A stretch of 64,000 bases of DNA from Kiritimatiellia bacterium (GCA_030744755.1 JASLPY010000005.1:57043-121042); one strand, 5' to 3'; counted from the stretch's first letter, positions 1-8,935 are shown. Program-made: numbers and translations. The notes: a model not told the origin generated them from the letters alone.

Positions 1-1025
1 ACCAGACTGGTTTCTTCGTCCGCCGATGGCGAACATGCCAGCATAAAGGAATAGGGAGTGCTTGCTTTGCCGGCAGCAGGCGCCTGGTTCTTGATGGATG
101 TCACGAGGTAGGCAAGCACGCCTGCCGGTGCGCCTTCTACAGATTTATCATCAACCCCCATCGCGGCCCGGGAAGTTGCGGGGTCCAGGAATACCCTGTC
201 GGTTTCCAGCTGGAAGATCCCAATACCCTCGGGGGACCGGACCGCAATTCCAACATGCGATGGGTGCCATATGCGCTTCAGGGCATTCTGTACCGTGCTC
301 GCGTCGAGTTCCTCTCCTTCCGCCCCGAGCAGGACGAGGTTTACTTTGCTCTCCATGCCGACCAGTTCCTGCAGCCATCCCCGGCCAACGAAGACGTTGT
401 ATGGCGCTACCTGGTTGGCCTCGAGGCCAAACCTCCCGAGATCGGCATCCTCAACAATGGCTTTCACAACCATCGCCCCGCTACGGGAAAGGGAGTCTTT
501 TCGCGAAGACAGGGGTGCGTCACGCGGCATCAGCGCAGGCTGCTTAACCCTTAAGGAGATCTCATCGCCCGTTTCCACACCGAGAGCAGTAGCCAGGTTC
601 CGGCTCAAGGCGACCTCGCCCTCGCCCAGGATAATCCCCTGACCGGTCGACATGGACCAGAAGGATTCGTCTATACCCAGAACCTGTGCACGGTTGACCT
701 GCACCCGGTTATCGCCCACCTCGAGGTTCGCGGCTATTCCATCCAGGCGCAGTACCGGCACGGCATGGAGTCCCAGTTCCTGACCAAGGGCCACCGGAAG
801 GCTCTCGCTAAAGAAGCGATTCCCCGAGTTCATGGCAACGTCTGTTTTGCCGAGGCGCAGGAGCGCGAAATCGCGCAGGCTTTCGCGTACGGATTCACCG
901 ACAAGCAACGCCCCCACCAGGACGGCTGCACTGACAGCAGTTCCGGCGACAACGCTCAGGTCGGCACGCCAGTAATGGCGCAGGCTCTGGCGGGCCAGTT
1001 TGCCGAATGTTAAAGGTCTGCTCAT
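1..1025 (-). CDS. ABC transporter permease, MacB/FtsX type (partial, cut by window edge)
   Basis: The reading frame opens with ATG at 1025 and runs off the left edge, giving about 341 visible residues. A cytoplasmic start (MSRPLTFGKLARQSLRHYWR) is followed by one hydrophobic helix at about residues 23-42. After it comes a long soluble region with the beta-rich look of a MacB-type periplasmic domain. This is the usual layout of an FtsX/MacB permease; the three C-terminal helices would lie outside the window. It starts 30 bp after the stop of an ABC ATPase of the LolD/MacB group on the same strand, so the two probably form one transporter. Such pairs act in lipoprotein release, efflux or signalling without classical transport, and the substrate cannot be told here. 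The ribosome binding site is weak. Family assignment rests on topology and context. Confidence 0.8.
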   Translation of the reverse strand, partial: MSRPLTFGKLARQSLRHYWRADLSVVAGTAVSAAVLVGALLVGESVRESLRDFALLRLGKTDVAMNSGNRFFSESLPVALGQELGLHAVPVLRLDGIAANLEVGDNRVQVNRAQVLGIDESFWSMSTGQGIILGEGEVALSRNLATALGVETGDEISLRVKQPALMPRDAPLSSRKDSLSRSGAMVVKAIVEDADLGRFGLEANQVAPYNVFVGRGWLQELVGMESKVNLVLLGAEGEELDASTVQNALKRIWHPSHVGIAVRSPEGIGIFQLETDRVFLDPATSRAAMGVDDKSVEGAPAGVLAYLVTSIKNQAPAAGKASTPYSFMLACSPSADEETSL

Positions 1026-1055
1026 AGCGTTACTGTGACGAAAGTTCAGAAATGA

Positions 1056-1742
1056 TCACTGCTCGATGAGTCTGCCGTCGTCGAGTGCCAGCGCCCTGCC
1101 CATCCTTTTCGCAAGCCTGGTAGAGTGAGTAACCATGATGATCGTTGTGGTTTCTTCCCCATTCAATTCCATGAGGAGATCCACAAGGCTCTCCGCACCC
1201 TTGCGGTTGAGTGACCCGGTCGGCTCGTCTGCCAGGAGCAACGCAGGACTGTTTATCAGTGACCTGACTACCGCGACCCTTTGCCGTTCGCCGCCCGACA
1301 AAAGGGCCGGGCGGTGCGACAACCTGGAAGTAAGCCCCACACGCTCCAGGAGCTGCCGGGCACGATCTTCGCGAGAGTTCTTGTCGGACGAAACCAGGGT
1401 GGGAACCAGAACGTTTTCAAGCACGGTACATTGCGGCAGAAGGTGGTGAGATTGAAACACGAAACCTATCTCGCTGTTGCGGACACGGGCCAGGTTCTTT
1501 TCATCGAGCGAGGAGATATCCTGTCCCTGTAAGAGAATGTTGCCGGAAGTTGCGGTGTCGAGAGTGCCCATGATGTTAAGCAGCGTGCTCTTACCGGAAC
1601 CGGAAGGCCCTGTGATCCCAATGGTCTCACCACTTTGAACGCTCAAGTTCACGCTCTCGAGTACCGATAGATCACCCCCGTCGGGAGAGGAATACGACTT
1701 ACTGATGTCCTGCAGTTTCAGAATGGAATTGTCGGTGGCCAT
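1056..1742 (-). CDS. ABC transporter ATP-binding protein, LolD/MacB type
   Basis: This is a 228-residue nucleotide-binding subunit of the LolD/MacB/FtsE group. Walker A (GPSGSGKST), the signature (LSGGERQRV), Walker B (LLLADEPTGSL) and the switch histidine (MVTHS) are all present, so it should hydrolyse ATP. I start it at the ATG at 1742 (MATDNSILKL), not at the further upstream in-frame codon, because the product then begins at the canonical domain edge and the ATG overlaps the stop of the preceding gene by one base (TAATG), which suggests translational coupling. The permease follows after 30 bp. LolD, MacB and other family members cannot be separated by the ATPase alone. The neighbouring secreted beta-propeller protein may be a functional partner; that is inference. 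Confidence 0.9.
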   Translation of the reverse strand: MATDNSILKLQDISKSYSSPDGGDLSVLESVNLSVQSGETIGITGPSGSGKSTLLNIMGTLDTATSGNILLQGQDISSLDEKNLARVRNSEIGFVFQSHHLLPQCTVLENVLVPTLVSSDKNSREDRARQLLERVGLTSRLSHRPALLSGGERQRVAVVRSLINSPALLLADEPTGSLNRKGAESLVDLLMELNGEETTTIIMVTHSTRLAKRMGRALALDDGRLIEQ

Positions 1743-2905
1743 TATTGCGCCTCCTTTTTCCCGAATGCGACAAGCCTGCCGTCGGACGTCCCGACGACAA
1801 GCATATTCTCGACAATCGCCGGCGATGTCAGTTCCCCGCCAACCGCACCTGACCAAAGGTGAGAACCGTCTTCGAGTGAAATCATGTGAATCGCCTCGTC
1901 AACCGAGTAAGCCACCTTGTCACCGGCAATTACCGGAGATGTCGAGGCGGTTCCGTCTACATTGGAGGTCCAATGTTTCTTTCCGGAGCTCCGATCAATG
2001 CACAGGATCTTGTCCTCACCTGTTGCGATAACCACCTTGTTTCCCTTCACGGCGGCCGTCGTGAAGAGCTCGCCGCCATCACCATTCACGGTCCAGCGAA
2101 TGTTCTTTTCACCAAGGTCAATACAGACCAGCGAACCGCTCCTGTTACCGACGAACACGTCACTGCCGGCTATCACCGCACCGCCGGCCATCTCGTTGCC
2201 TTCTCCCACCTCTATGTTGTTGATGGCTTCCCCGGTGGCAGGCGAAAGCACATGCAACGTGGAATCGCACCCACCGAAGACTATTCTGTCCTCAGTGGCT
2301 CCCCCGGAGCCGTCGCAACGGGCGGTTCCTTCCGACACCCACATGGCCTTGCCGTTTGCAATGTCAATTGCATGGACCTTTCCTTCGGGCTGATCGATCA
2401 CCATGGCGAGTGTTTTTGAAGATCCTTTCGGCTTCAAGTAATTTGGTGTACCGAGAATGCCGGAACATTCCTTGTAGATCCATCGCTGTTTACCGGACTC
2501 AGCATCAAACGCGTAAAGCCAGCCCCGTTCCGTTCCGCACAGTACGAGTCCCTGGACGAACAGCAACGGGGCGCCGATAGATGCGGGTTCTTCCTGTGAG
2601 TCCCCCTCTTTGAGAACAATTTTAACGTTCCACAATGGCTTCCCTTCAAGGTTGAACGCCAGCACCTTGCCGCCATCCGTGGCGCAGTATATTCGTTTGT
2701 CACCCGCCACCGGCGTAGAGAGCACTGCCTTTCCGACCCTTGCAGTCCAGAGTTTTGCAAGCCGCAGGGGAAGCTCGGCGTTGGCGACGCCGGCAAGGTC
2801 TGAACTTCCATGGTATGTAGGCCACTGGGCGGGCGAAGGGGAGGCGAATAGGCACATGGTGAACAGCAGGCCGATAAGGCCCATGGACAAACCCGGACAC
2901 CTCAT
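1742..2905 (-). CDS. Secreted PQQ-like beta-propeller repeat protein
   Basis: The product has 387 residues. It begins with a signal peptide (MRCPGLSMGLIGLLFTMCLF, cleavage near SPAQ) and the rest is built of repeated blade motifs, such as GxxGKxLW- and W-containing strands recurring about every 40 residues, typical of PQQ-like or outer-membrane BamB-type propellers. No quinoprotein catalytic residues can be identified with confidence, so a binding or scaffold role is more likely than dehydrogenase activity. The frame is open to 3028, but the upstream part contains a GC-palindromic repeat and no signal peptide, so I start at 2905. The stop codon overlaps the start of the ABC ATPase. The position between a flavoprotein and a LolD-like transporter suggests an envelope function. 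Confidence 0.8.
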   Translation of the reverse strand: MRCPGLSMGLIGLLFTMCLFASPSPAQWPTYHGSSDLAGVANAELPLRLAKLWTARVGKAVLSTPVAGDKRIYCATDGGKVLAFNLEGKPLWNVKIVLKEGDSQEEPASIGAPLLFVQGLVLCGTERGWLYAFDAESGKQRWIYKECSGILGTPNYLKPKGSSKTLAMVIDQPEGKVHAIDIANGKAMWVSEGTARCDGSGGATEDRIVFGGCDSTLHVLSPATGEAINNIEVGEGNEMAGGAVIAGSDVFVGNRSGSLVCIDLGEKNIRWTVNGDGGELFTTAAVKGNKVVIATGEDKILCIDRSSGKKHWTSNVDGTASTSPVIAGDKVAYSVDEAIHMISLEDGSHLWSGAVGGELTSPAIVENMLVVGTSDGRLVAFGKKEAQ

Positions 2906-2954
2906 TCGCTGAACTCTGCGATGCGGTCGAGGCCGACCGCGCTCCATATCGGCA

Positions 2955-2982
2955 AACTGGAGCGCGGCGGGCCTCCGCCGCT
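2955..2982. repeat. Partial copy of GC-rich palindromic repeat (family B)
   Basis: This 28-bp stretch carries the palindrome CGGCGGgCCTCCGCCG preceded by aactggagc. It matches the left end of the longer repeats at 26383 and 62395, which read actggagacggcggtcctcc there. It lies in the short gap between the iron-sulfur flavoprotein gene and the propeller gene and looks like a truncated copy. Confidence 0.55.
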
Positions 2983-3005
2983 TGCCGCAGGCATTACTTC
3001 TCGGT

Positions 3006-4592
3006 TCAGACATCCTTATTCTCCACATCTTCGGCGAAACTCAATGCTGCGGTGGGACATGCTTCGACACATTGTCTTGCCGTACGCTTCAAGCCCGCCG
3101 CCAGCGAATCGTTGAACGGCACGCACACGCGCGTGTCAAACCCGCGCCCGACGAAGCTCATCCCCAGTTCTTCCCGTTCCGCTTCCGTTATCCTAACGCA
3201 TATGCCGCACGATATACATTTGCCCGGTTCGTAGATTACTTCCGGATGATTCCTGATGCTCTCGAAGTTTCTTCGCTCCGAAGCCTTGTAACGCGATTGC
3301 CGAGTGTCGTACTCATCGGCGTAACGTCGAAGGGAACAGTTATCGCGCTTCCGGCAGTCGCAGTGCATGCAGCGGGAAGACTCCTCCGCGGCCTGTTCTG
3401 GAGACATGCCGATGACCTGGTCGATATCGGGAGAAACCGACCGGCCCGGTTGTACCCCCTGCATGAAGTCTGTTTTCTCCTCTTCCCGGATCTTGCCCAG
3501 ACGTGAATCGAAAGACCTCACGCGCCCCACAATTTCCTTTCCGGCGAGGAGTTGACTTATCGAACAGGCAATCTCCTTCCCGTCAGCAACGGCCCGGACG
3601 GCCAGGTTGCGACGGCCAATGGCACCGCCCCCGGCGAACAGGTTGGTCTCACCTACGCGAAAGGTCTTGCGGGAAACTTCGATCCCTTTTCCGGATACTT
3701 CAATTCCCAGCGAATCCGTATCGGCGTCCTTCGTGTCGCCAATCGCCAGAACTACCGTGTCGTAGTCATTGCGCAATTGTTCGAGAGAAACGTCTTTGCC
3801 TACGCAGGTAGACATGCGGAACTCCGCGCCCAGATTCCTGACTGCCGCCACCTCTTTATCCAGCACTTCCATGGGCAGTTGGTCGGGAGGGACCGCTTCC
3901 CGGAGAGTGCCACCCGGAGAGGAGTTCTTCTCAAAGATCACGCAGGCATGGCCATCGATGGCCAGGTAGTAGGCGGCGGCGAGACCTGTCGGTCCCGAAC
4001 CAACGATTGCTACCTTCTTTCCCGTGGCGGACATGCAATCCGGTGTGTAGGGGGTAGACGAGGCCAGGTCGGCATCTGCCACATATCGCTTGAGCAGACA
4101 GATAGAAACCGGATTGTCGATTTCTGCCCGCCTGCAGACCTTCTCGCACGGCGCCGGACATATGCGGCCCAGGACCGCCGGCAGCGCGATGTCGTCCTTG
4201 ACAGTGACAATGGCGTCCTGCAGCCGGCCTTCCGCAATCTGGCGAATCATCAGGGGAATATCCATGTACGCCGGACAGCCCCTCCGGCAAGGACCCTCGC
4301 AGTCACCGAGGTGATCGCTGAGAAGGAGATCCAGTGCCGAACGCCGCAGATCCATGATCTCGTCCGTCGACGTTTCGATCACCATTCCGTCTTCGGCCTT
4401 CGCGGTGCAGGCGGGAATCGTCTGGTTGCGTCCGACTGATGACACCACGCAGAGCATGCACGAAGTGAAATGTGGAAGTCCGTCGCGGTGGCAGAGGGTT
4501 GGTATGTCGATATTCAGACGGCGACAGGCCGCCAGAACGGTAGCCCCTTCTTCGACCTCAATCACCTGTCCATCTATGGTCAGTTTTGGCAT
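3006..4592 (-). CDS. Iron-sulfur flavoprotein: 2Fe-2S ferredoxin + GltD-type NAD(P)H oxidoreductase + 4Fe-4S domain
   Basis: A 528-residue multidomain redox protein. The N-terminus is a NuoG/HydB-like 2Fe-2S domain whose ligands are probably the cysteines near residues 34, 45, 48 and 62. A GltD-like linker follows with CxxxCxxxC (CEGPCRRGCP, near 98-106) and CxxxCxxxC (CPAPCEKVC, near 145-153). A FAD/NAD(P)-binding Rossmann core follows, with GSGPTG near 198-203. The C-terminal third has further clusters (CMHCDCRKRDNC; CISCGICV with a downstream CVEACP). This matches FAD-dependent oxidoreductases that pass electrons from NAD(P)H to ferredoxin-like partners, or a glutamate-synthase-small-subunit relative; the electron acceptor is unknown. 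I prefer the ATG at 4592, preceded by a GGGG box, over the TTG one codon upstream. It is probably cotranscribed with the propeller gene. Confidence 0.85.
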   Translation of the reverse strand: MPKLTIDGQVIEVEEGATVLAACRRLNIDIPTLCHRDGLPHFTSCMLCVVSSVGRNQTIPACTAKAEDGMVIETSTDEIMDLRRSALDLLLSDHLGDCEGPCRRGCPAYMDIPLMIRQIAEGRLQDAIVTVKDDIALPAVLGRICPAPCEKVCRRAEIDNPVSICLLKRYVADADLASSTPYTPDCMSATGKKVAIVGSGPTGLAAAYYLAIDGHACVIFEKNSSPGGTLREAVPPDQLPMEVLDKEVAAVRNLGAEFRMSTCVGKDVSLEQLRNDYDTVVLAIGDTKDADTDSLGIEVSGKGIEVSRKTFRVGETNLFAGGGAIGRRNLAVRAVADGKEIACSISQLLAGKEIVGRVRSFDSRLGKIREEEKTDFMQGVQPGRSVSPDIDQVIGMSPEQAAEESSRCMHCDCRKRDNCSLRRYADEYDTRQSRYKASERRNFESIRNHPEVIYEPGKCISCGICVRITEAEREELGMSFVGRGFDTRVCVPFNDSLAAGLKRTARQCVEACPTAALSFAEDVENKDV

Positions 4593-4634
4593 CAAATCCC
4601 CTGTTTTTCGTAAATAACCTCGGCTCGGCTCACG

Positions 4635-5924
4635 TCACCCGAGAACCGCACTATAAACCGCCAGCATATTATCAGTCATTGCCCCTATACTGAAATGAGT
4701 TTCGGCAGCCGTTCTGCCGGCACGGCCAAGTTGTTGAGCCGTGTTCTGATCCGTTAAGATTGTCGCCAGTGCCTCCTCGAGTGCGAGTTTGGCTCCGGCA
4801 TCATATATAAGGCCTCCCCCGGACAACTCGACAAGTTCAGGAAACGCGCCGATGCCCGGTTGAACAACCGGAACACCACTGGCCCATGCTTCTACCATGA
4901 ACGTGCCGAACGCGCCACCACTGTGCATGGGAACCGACATCACGGAGAGGGATTCAAGAAAACGTGCACGGGCATCCTTTTCAAGACCGGCAATGAATTC
5001 CGCGTCCCCCTCCATTCCTTCTGCGGCCAGGCGTGATATCAGGGTCTGAACGAATTTCTTATCAGGGCCGACCATTCCGCCAATGGCCTTGAATTTGAGG
5101 CCTGACAGTTCCTCGCGCTTTTTGAGCGAGATAAAGGCATCAACCAAATCGCCGAGACCAAGAGAGGGGGTCATCTTCGACAAGTAGCCGATGACCGGCG
5201 GATCCAGGGTCAGTGTGGCCCTGGGGAACTCGGCGAGGTCCAGCCCCACGTAGACCGTGCGAATCTTATCCGAGGACACGCCCAGGCGTTTCTGCATGGA
5301 CTGCGCGTAGTCATTGCTGACGGAAACGAACATATCAACATCGGCGACGCGCTTCCTGATTGCATTCCAGCAGCGCTCACCATATTCCCCGTCCAGCGCG
5401 TCGAGCCAGGTATCCTCGTCCTGCAGCACGCACACGATCGGAACCCCCAACTCCTCCTTGAGCCGCCGGGCGGCGCCTATAAGCATGACGTTTGTAATGT
5501 GGATCACATCGGGGCGCTCGCCATCCCTTAGCCACGCCACGAGCCGTTCCAGTTCCTTGGCCTGGTTTCCCGCTTCGCCCCTGATCATGGAAAGCGTCAT
5601 GTCCCCCATCCCGCCGGCCGATACGGTGCCGGCCTGTTTCGCTGCCATTTTCAGAAGCCAACGCGAATCGAAAAGGCGGTCCAGCCATCTTGGTGTCTTT
5701 CTGAAAACCGGCACTTTCTGTTGCAGGTAGGTATTGATGCCGCCGAAGAATACCGGGCTGTTGCTCTCCGTCGCGGGGTCGTCGGCATACATGGGCAGAT
5801 ACAATGGTACAAGAACCGCATCGTGTCCCTTCTTGCGAAGAGACTTCGCGAGCAGAGAATCACGAAGGCAGTTTTCGCAGTAGAATGTCCCTCCCGATCC
5901 TGCAACAATCTGCACAATTCTCAT
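4635..5924 (-). CDS. Glycosyltransferase family 4 (GT-B fold)
   Basis: The product has 429 residues with a two-domain GT-B layout. The N-terminal domain starts MRIVQIVAGSGGTFYCENCL, a glycine-rich beginning typical of GT4 enzymes. The C-terminal domain carries the GT4 signature around PMHSGGAFGTFMVEAWASGVP, with the E-x7-E-like glutamates that bind the sugar nucleotide. It should transfer a sugar from an NDP- or GDP-sugar to a surface glycan or lipid; donor and acceptor are unknown. No Shine-Dalgarno motif precedes the ATG. A promoter-like pair (TTGAGG, 17 bp, TAGAAT) ends only six bases upstream, which suggests a leaderless mRNA. The next gene on the strand begins 42 bp downstream. Confidence 0.85.
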   Translation of the reverse strand: MRIVQIVAGSGGTFYCENCLRDSLLAKSLRKKGHDAVLVPLYLPMYADDPATESNSPVFFGGINTYLQQKVPVFRKTPRWLDRLFDSRWLLKMAAKQAGTVSAGGMGDMTLSMIRGEAGNQAKELERLVAWLRDGERPDVIHITNVMLIGAARRLKEELGVPIVCVLQDEDTWLDALDGEYGERCWNAIRKRVADVDMFVSVSNDYAQSMQKRLGVSSDKIRTVYVGLDLAEFPRATLTLDPPVIGYLSKMTPSLGLGDLVDAFISLKKREELSGLKFKAIGGMVGPDKKFVQTLISRLAAEGMEGDAEFIAGLEKDARARFLESLSVMSVPMHSGGAFGTFMVEAWASGVPVVQPGIGAFPELVELSGGGLIYDAGAKLALEEALATILTDQNTAQQLGRAGRTAAETHFSIGAMTDNMLAVYSAVLG

Positions 5925-5930
5925 GGGGCC

Positions 5931-5959
5931 ATTCTATACTCTGAGATTCTCCCCCTCAA
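5931..5959 (-). promoter_or_regulatory. Candidate sigma70 promoter giving a leaderless glycosyltransferase transcript
   Basis: On the minus strand TTGAGG (5954-5959) and TAGAAT (5931-5936) are separated by 17 bp. The start codon of the glycosyltransferase follows six bases after the -10 box, so transcription would begin at or very near the ATG. Found by eye only. Confidence 0.4.
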
Positions 5960-6003
5960 GGCTGCAGAGGACTGGGGAGTTTCCACTCAAGCGAAACCTC
6001 CTA

Positions 6004-6024
6004 TGGTTGATGGTTAATGGTTGA
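6004..6024. repeat. Short heptamer tandem repeat (TGGTTGA/TGGTTAA)
   Basis: Three heptamers TGGTTGA, TGGTTAA, TGGTTGA stand head to tail between the glycosyltransferase start and the end of the LpxC-like gene. A second, different heptamer array occurs at 28518-28552. Confidence 0.6.
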
Positions 6025-6100
6025 TGAGGGAGTGGACGCCATCCTGACGATACGGTTGTCCATCCATACGGATCATCTGGGGGAGATGAAGATCGGGCTG

Positions 6101-7114
6101 TTACACCTCGACAAGCAGGTCGCTCGTGCAGAGCTCTTTGATCATCTGGCAGTCCAGGGCGTGCCCCGCCTTGTAGGAGACAACCTTGCCGCAAAGCCTG
6201 CCACGGTCCACCAGTGCAATGGCTGCCAGGAGGTCCAGGCAGGCCCTGTGCCACACTGCCTCGAGTGATTTGCCGTTATACATAAGGCCGGGCTTGTTGA
6301 AATAGCGTCGCGGACCTGCGATGAGAATATTCTTCGTTGTGTAGCCGAGGCCTCGAACGTCTGCAAACAGCTTCCCTATCGTCTTGCAGTAAAGCATCAT
6401 GAGCAGTGAGCAATTGGTACGAGCGGCAGCTCCGTGCCTGAACGTGTTGGGTGTTACGTCAATAACTGCCCGCTGTCTTCCTATTGCGGTTTTGAAATCG
6501 ATTGCGCAATCGAGCGTGAGTTTCTTCGAACCGTCTTCCGCGGGAAGGAATGTCAGAAAGCCGCCGTTCGAGGCCACCGCCGACACGGGTTCTTTCACCG
6601 TCAGGAAAGTGGCTTTCTTGTCTATTTCCACAATACCGGCATCGTCAAACGCTTCCACGAGGTCCATGCTGCTTCGATCGAACAATGGAGGATCGCCCGA
6701 ATCCATCTTTATCAGGACGTTGTCAACCGCCAAACCATCCTTGAGCGCAATGATATGCTCCACCATCCTCATGTAGTTGTGCGGGGACCCGCTGCAGAGC
6801 ACTATGTTCCTGACCGTCGTCCAGATATTCTCGGCAGACACGGTAATAGGCATGGAGTCAGGAAGGTCCTGCCGGTCAAAACGCCAACCGCCGTCCGTAG
6901 CCGGAATAAACTCCAGTGTGCGCTGGGCATGACCGAAGAAAGTTCCGGGGCCGGTTACCGACACGCGTCTTCCGATTGTCGTTTGGGCATCTCCCGGATT
7001 CCAGTCTTCTTCGAGCCTTTTCTCGTCCACGGGCATGTCCGCCAGTAACCGGTACCCCTCGAGGGCATCCTCTTTATGCCCCAGGATCACTTTACCGTAG
7101 GGTTCATTTCCCAT
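6101..7114 (-). CDS. lpxC: Divergent LpxC-type UDP-3-O-acyl-N-acetylglucosamine deacetylase
   Basis: A 337-residue protein aligning by motif with LpxC, the zinc deacetylase of the first committed step of lipid A synthesis. The zinc-ligand block MVEHIIALKDGLAVDN (His120) matches the family's VEHLLAAL-GxxxDN. The second block (EAVWHRACLDLLAAIAL, His289 and Asp293) matches HKxxDxxGDL, with Arg replacing the usual Lys. SYKAGHALD (His318) keeps the catalytic histidine. The FDRSS segment stands for the usual hGDGSA-type loop, and the central part is poorly conserved. All metal ligands are present, so activity is plausible, but it could be a paralogue with another acyl-sugar substrate. An AAGGAGG box lies 11 bases before the ATG. 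It is transcribed divergently from dut. Confidence 0.75.
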   Translation of the reverse strand: MGNEPYGKVILGHKEDALEGYRLLADMPVDEKRLEEDWNPGDAQTTIGRRVSVTGPGTFFGHAQRTLEFIPATDGGWRFDRQDLPDSMPITVSAENIWTTVRNIVLCSGSPHNYMRMVEHIIALKDGLAVDNVLIKMDSGDPPLFDRSSMDLVEAFDDAGIVEIDKKATFLTVKEPVSAVASNGGFLTFLPAEDGSKKLTLDCAIDFKTAIGRQRAVIDVTPNTFRHGAAARTNCSLLMMLYCKTIGKLFADVRGLGYTTKNILIAGPRRYFNKPGLMYNGKSLEAVWHRACLDLLAAIALVDRGRLCGKVVSYKAGHALDCQMIKELCTSDLLVEV

Positions 7115-7260
7115 CGCGGGCGCAACCTCCTTCTATAAAACACAATACGATTTGGGGGCATCCTAGCGAAAACACACCTCCTGCGAAACAGAAAACGCGG
7201 GTGGAACTTGAATGATAGTGGCCAGCTCTGTTAATGTGCCGGGAACTGCGGGGGGTAAGT

Positions 7261-7710
7261 ATGATTCTCAAGGTCAAGAGACTGTCGGAAGAGGCGATTT
7301 TGCCTCACTATGCGCATCCAGGTGACGCGGGATTGGATCTTTTTGCCGTCGAGGAAGCCGAGTTGGCTCCCGGGCAATCCTGCATGGTCAAAACCGGGGT
7401 GGCGATAGAGTTGCCGGGCGGTACCGAGGCACAGGTTCGTCCCAGGAGCGGGCTTGCCAACAAGCATGCCGTGACGGTTCTCAATACGCCCGGAACCATT
7501 GACGAGGGATACAGGGGGGAGGTCGGAGTCATCCTGATCAACCATGGCAAAGCGCCTTTTACTGTCGAGAAGGGTATGAAGATTGCACAGATGATCGTTA
7601 AGCCGGTCATTAGCGTGGGAGTGGAGGAAGTTTCGGAACTGTCGGACACCAAGCGTGGCACCGGAGGTTTCGGGTCTACCGGGTACGGAAAGAATGAACA
7701 GGGCAACTAG
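7261..7710 (+). CDS. dut: dUTP diphosphatase (dUTPase)
   Basis: A 149-residue trimeric-type dUTPase that hydrolyses dUTP to dUMP and pyrophosphate, supplying dUMP and keeping uracil out of DNA. The five family motifs are readable: [39 protein letters not shown] and the C-terminal [10 protein letters not shown] arm that closes on the substrate. The ATG at 7261 follows a GGGGG box and gives the normal length; the upstream in-frame codon would add nine unlikely residues. A thymidylate synthase-like gene begins 21 bp downstream, a sensible partner because it would use dUMP. Confidence 0.95.
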   Translation: MILKVKRLSEEAILPHYAHPGDAGLDLFAVEEAELAPGQSCMVKTGVAIELPGGTEAQVRPRSGLANKHAVTVLNTPGTIDEGYRGEVGVILINHGKAPFTVEKGMKIAQMIVKPVISVGVEEVSELSDTKRGTGGFGSTGYGKNEQGN

Positions 7711-7731
7711 CGGATTTCTGGAGGCAACAGC

Positions 7732-8850
7732 GTGACAATAGTTAAAGAAATGCTGGAAGAAAAAGGCCACGAGGGAGTTTTTCTCGAAGCAAGGCGAGTG
7801 GCGAAGGAATACACATACAAGCTGCGTGACGAAGGGAGAATCTCGTTCTCAGAGCCTTCCGACAGGCATTTCCCGACAATTCATGTGTGTCGCAGGACGA
7901 TTCCGGAAGTGTGGGAAGACACGACCATGGCTCTCATGGCGCTTGGCCAGGAAATTCACACGCACTATGACCCCACGAGCAAAGACGGCAAGTACGCCAG
8001 CTTCCCAAGTCTCGAGGCAACGGTAATGATGCACATCGAGGAGCCCTTCGGTGAACCACGGTTTCACAAGCATTACCTCGGCGGGTGGCTTGGTTTCGGC
8101 GACTACAAGGCTGAGATCGAAGGCATAAAGGATGGCTGGATGATCCAACCCTCCGCGGTGGCCGAAAAGATGAAGTCTGGAGATTTCGACGCGGTAAAGG
8201 GAGATGAACGCTGGAATTACACTTACAGCCAACGCTTCCGGGCATATCCCTTCTTCGACATGAACGGTGACCTCCGGGTGGCAAACCAGCTTAAGTCCGT
8301 CGTCGCCAATCTTAAGAGAAATCCAACCAGCCGCTCCGCACAGTGCATAACCTGGGATCCCCGGTGGGACCATAACGATGAACAGCTGGGACCCTTTAAG
8401 TGGGACAGCTATCATTCGCCCTGCCTGCAGAGGTTCTGGTTCAGATTGCAGAAGCTTGAGGAGTCCGAGGGCTTCATTCTCAACGTGAATGGGCATTGGC
8501 GCTCCAGGGATCATCTCAAGGCCGTTCCTTCGAACATTTTCGGAGTAACCGAAGGTATGCACGAGGAAGTGCGGCGTGGCCTGGAGGAAGCCCTCGGAGT
8601 AACGGTGGAAAGAGGCAGCTATACAGACATCAATGATTCGCTTCACCTTTACGGTCATTACCTTGACCCGAGATTGCAGGGCCTGGATGCGGAGAGTTAT
8701 CTTGAGGATATTTTCCGTATCGCATCGGGCGAGCCAATCTCAGAACGTGTGATTCTTCCCGACTCCCCCATGTACGAGATGATGATGGAAGACATCGACA
8801 AGGAGTACACCTTCCGCAGGGAGAACCCGAACCACGGGCGAGAGGAATAA
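7732..8850 (+). CDS. Thymidylate synthase-like protein (divergent, long)
   Basis: A 372-residue protein with a recognisable but divergent thymidylate synthase (ThyA) core. The likely nucleophile is Cys231 in SYHSPCLQRFWFRLQ, corresponding to the PCH block. Arg201-Ser-Ala-Gln matches the phosphate-binding RR/S-Q region. RSRDHLKAVPSNIFG (257-271) matches RSxDxxLGxPFNI with the dUMP-binding Asn. DSLHLYGHYL matches the D-x-H-I-Y block. The N-terminal 160 residues are longer than in ThyA (about 264 residues in all). The second phosphate arginine and the folate-binding C-terminus are not obvious, so it may be a pyrimidine (hydroxy)methylase with altered specificity. GTG start with GGAGG eight bases upstream; it follows dut directly. 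Confidence 0.7.
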   Translation: MTIVKEMLEEKGHEGVFLEARRVAKEYTYKLRDEGRISFSEPSDRHFPTIHVCRRTIPEVWEDTTMALMALGQEIHTHYDPTSKDGKYASFPSLEATVMMHIEEPFGEPRFHKHYLGGWLGFGDYKAEIEGIKDGWMIQPSAVAEKMKSGDFDAVKGDERWNYTYSQRFRAYPFFDMNGDLRVANQLKSVVANLKRNPTSRSAQCITWDPRWDHNDEQLGPFKWDSYHSPCLQRFWFRLQKLEESEGFILNVNGHWRSRDHLKAVPSNIFGVTEGMHEEVRRGLEEALGVTVERGSYTDINDSLHLYGHYLDPRLQGLDAESYLEDIFRIASGEPISERVILPDSPMYEMMMEDIDKEYTFRRENPNHGREE

Positions 8851-8935
8851 TCTCGAGAAACCAATTCTTCGAAGATGTCGGGTTCACCGAGAACTCTGAA
8901 GAAACGTACTCCCGGTAGACACTCACCTGGCAGGA

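Noticed and set aside
3552..4439. A 295-codon plus-strand open frame opposite the iron-sulfur flavoprotein
   Set aside because: Antisense shadow of a gene with many conserved cysteine motifs; the translation is low in recognisable structure.
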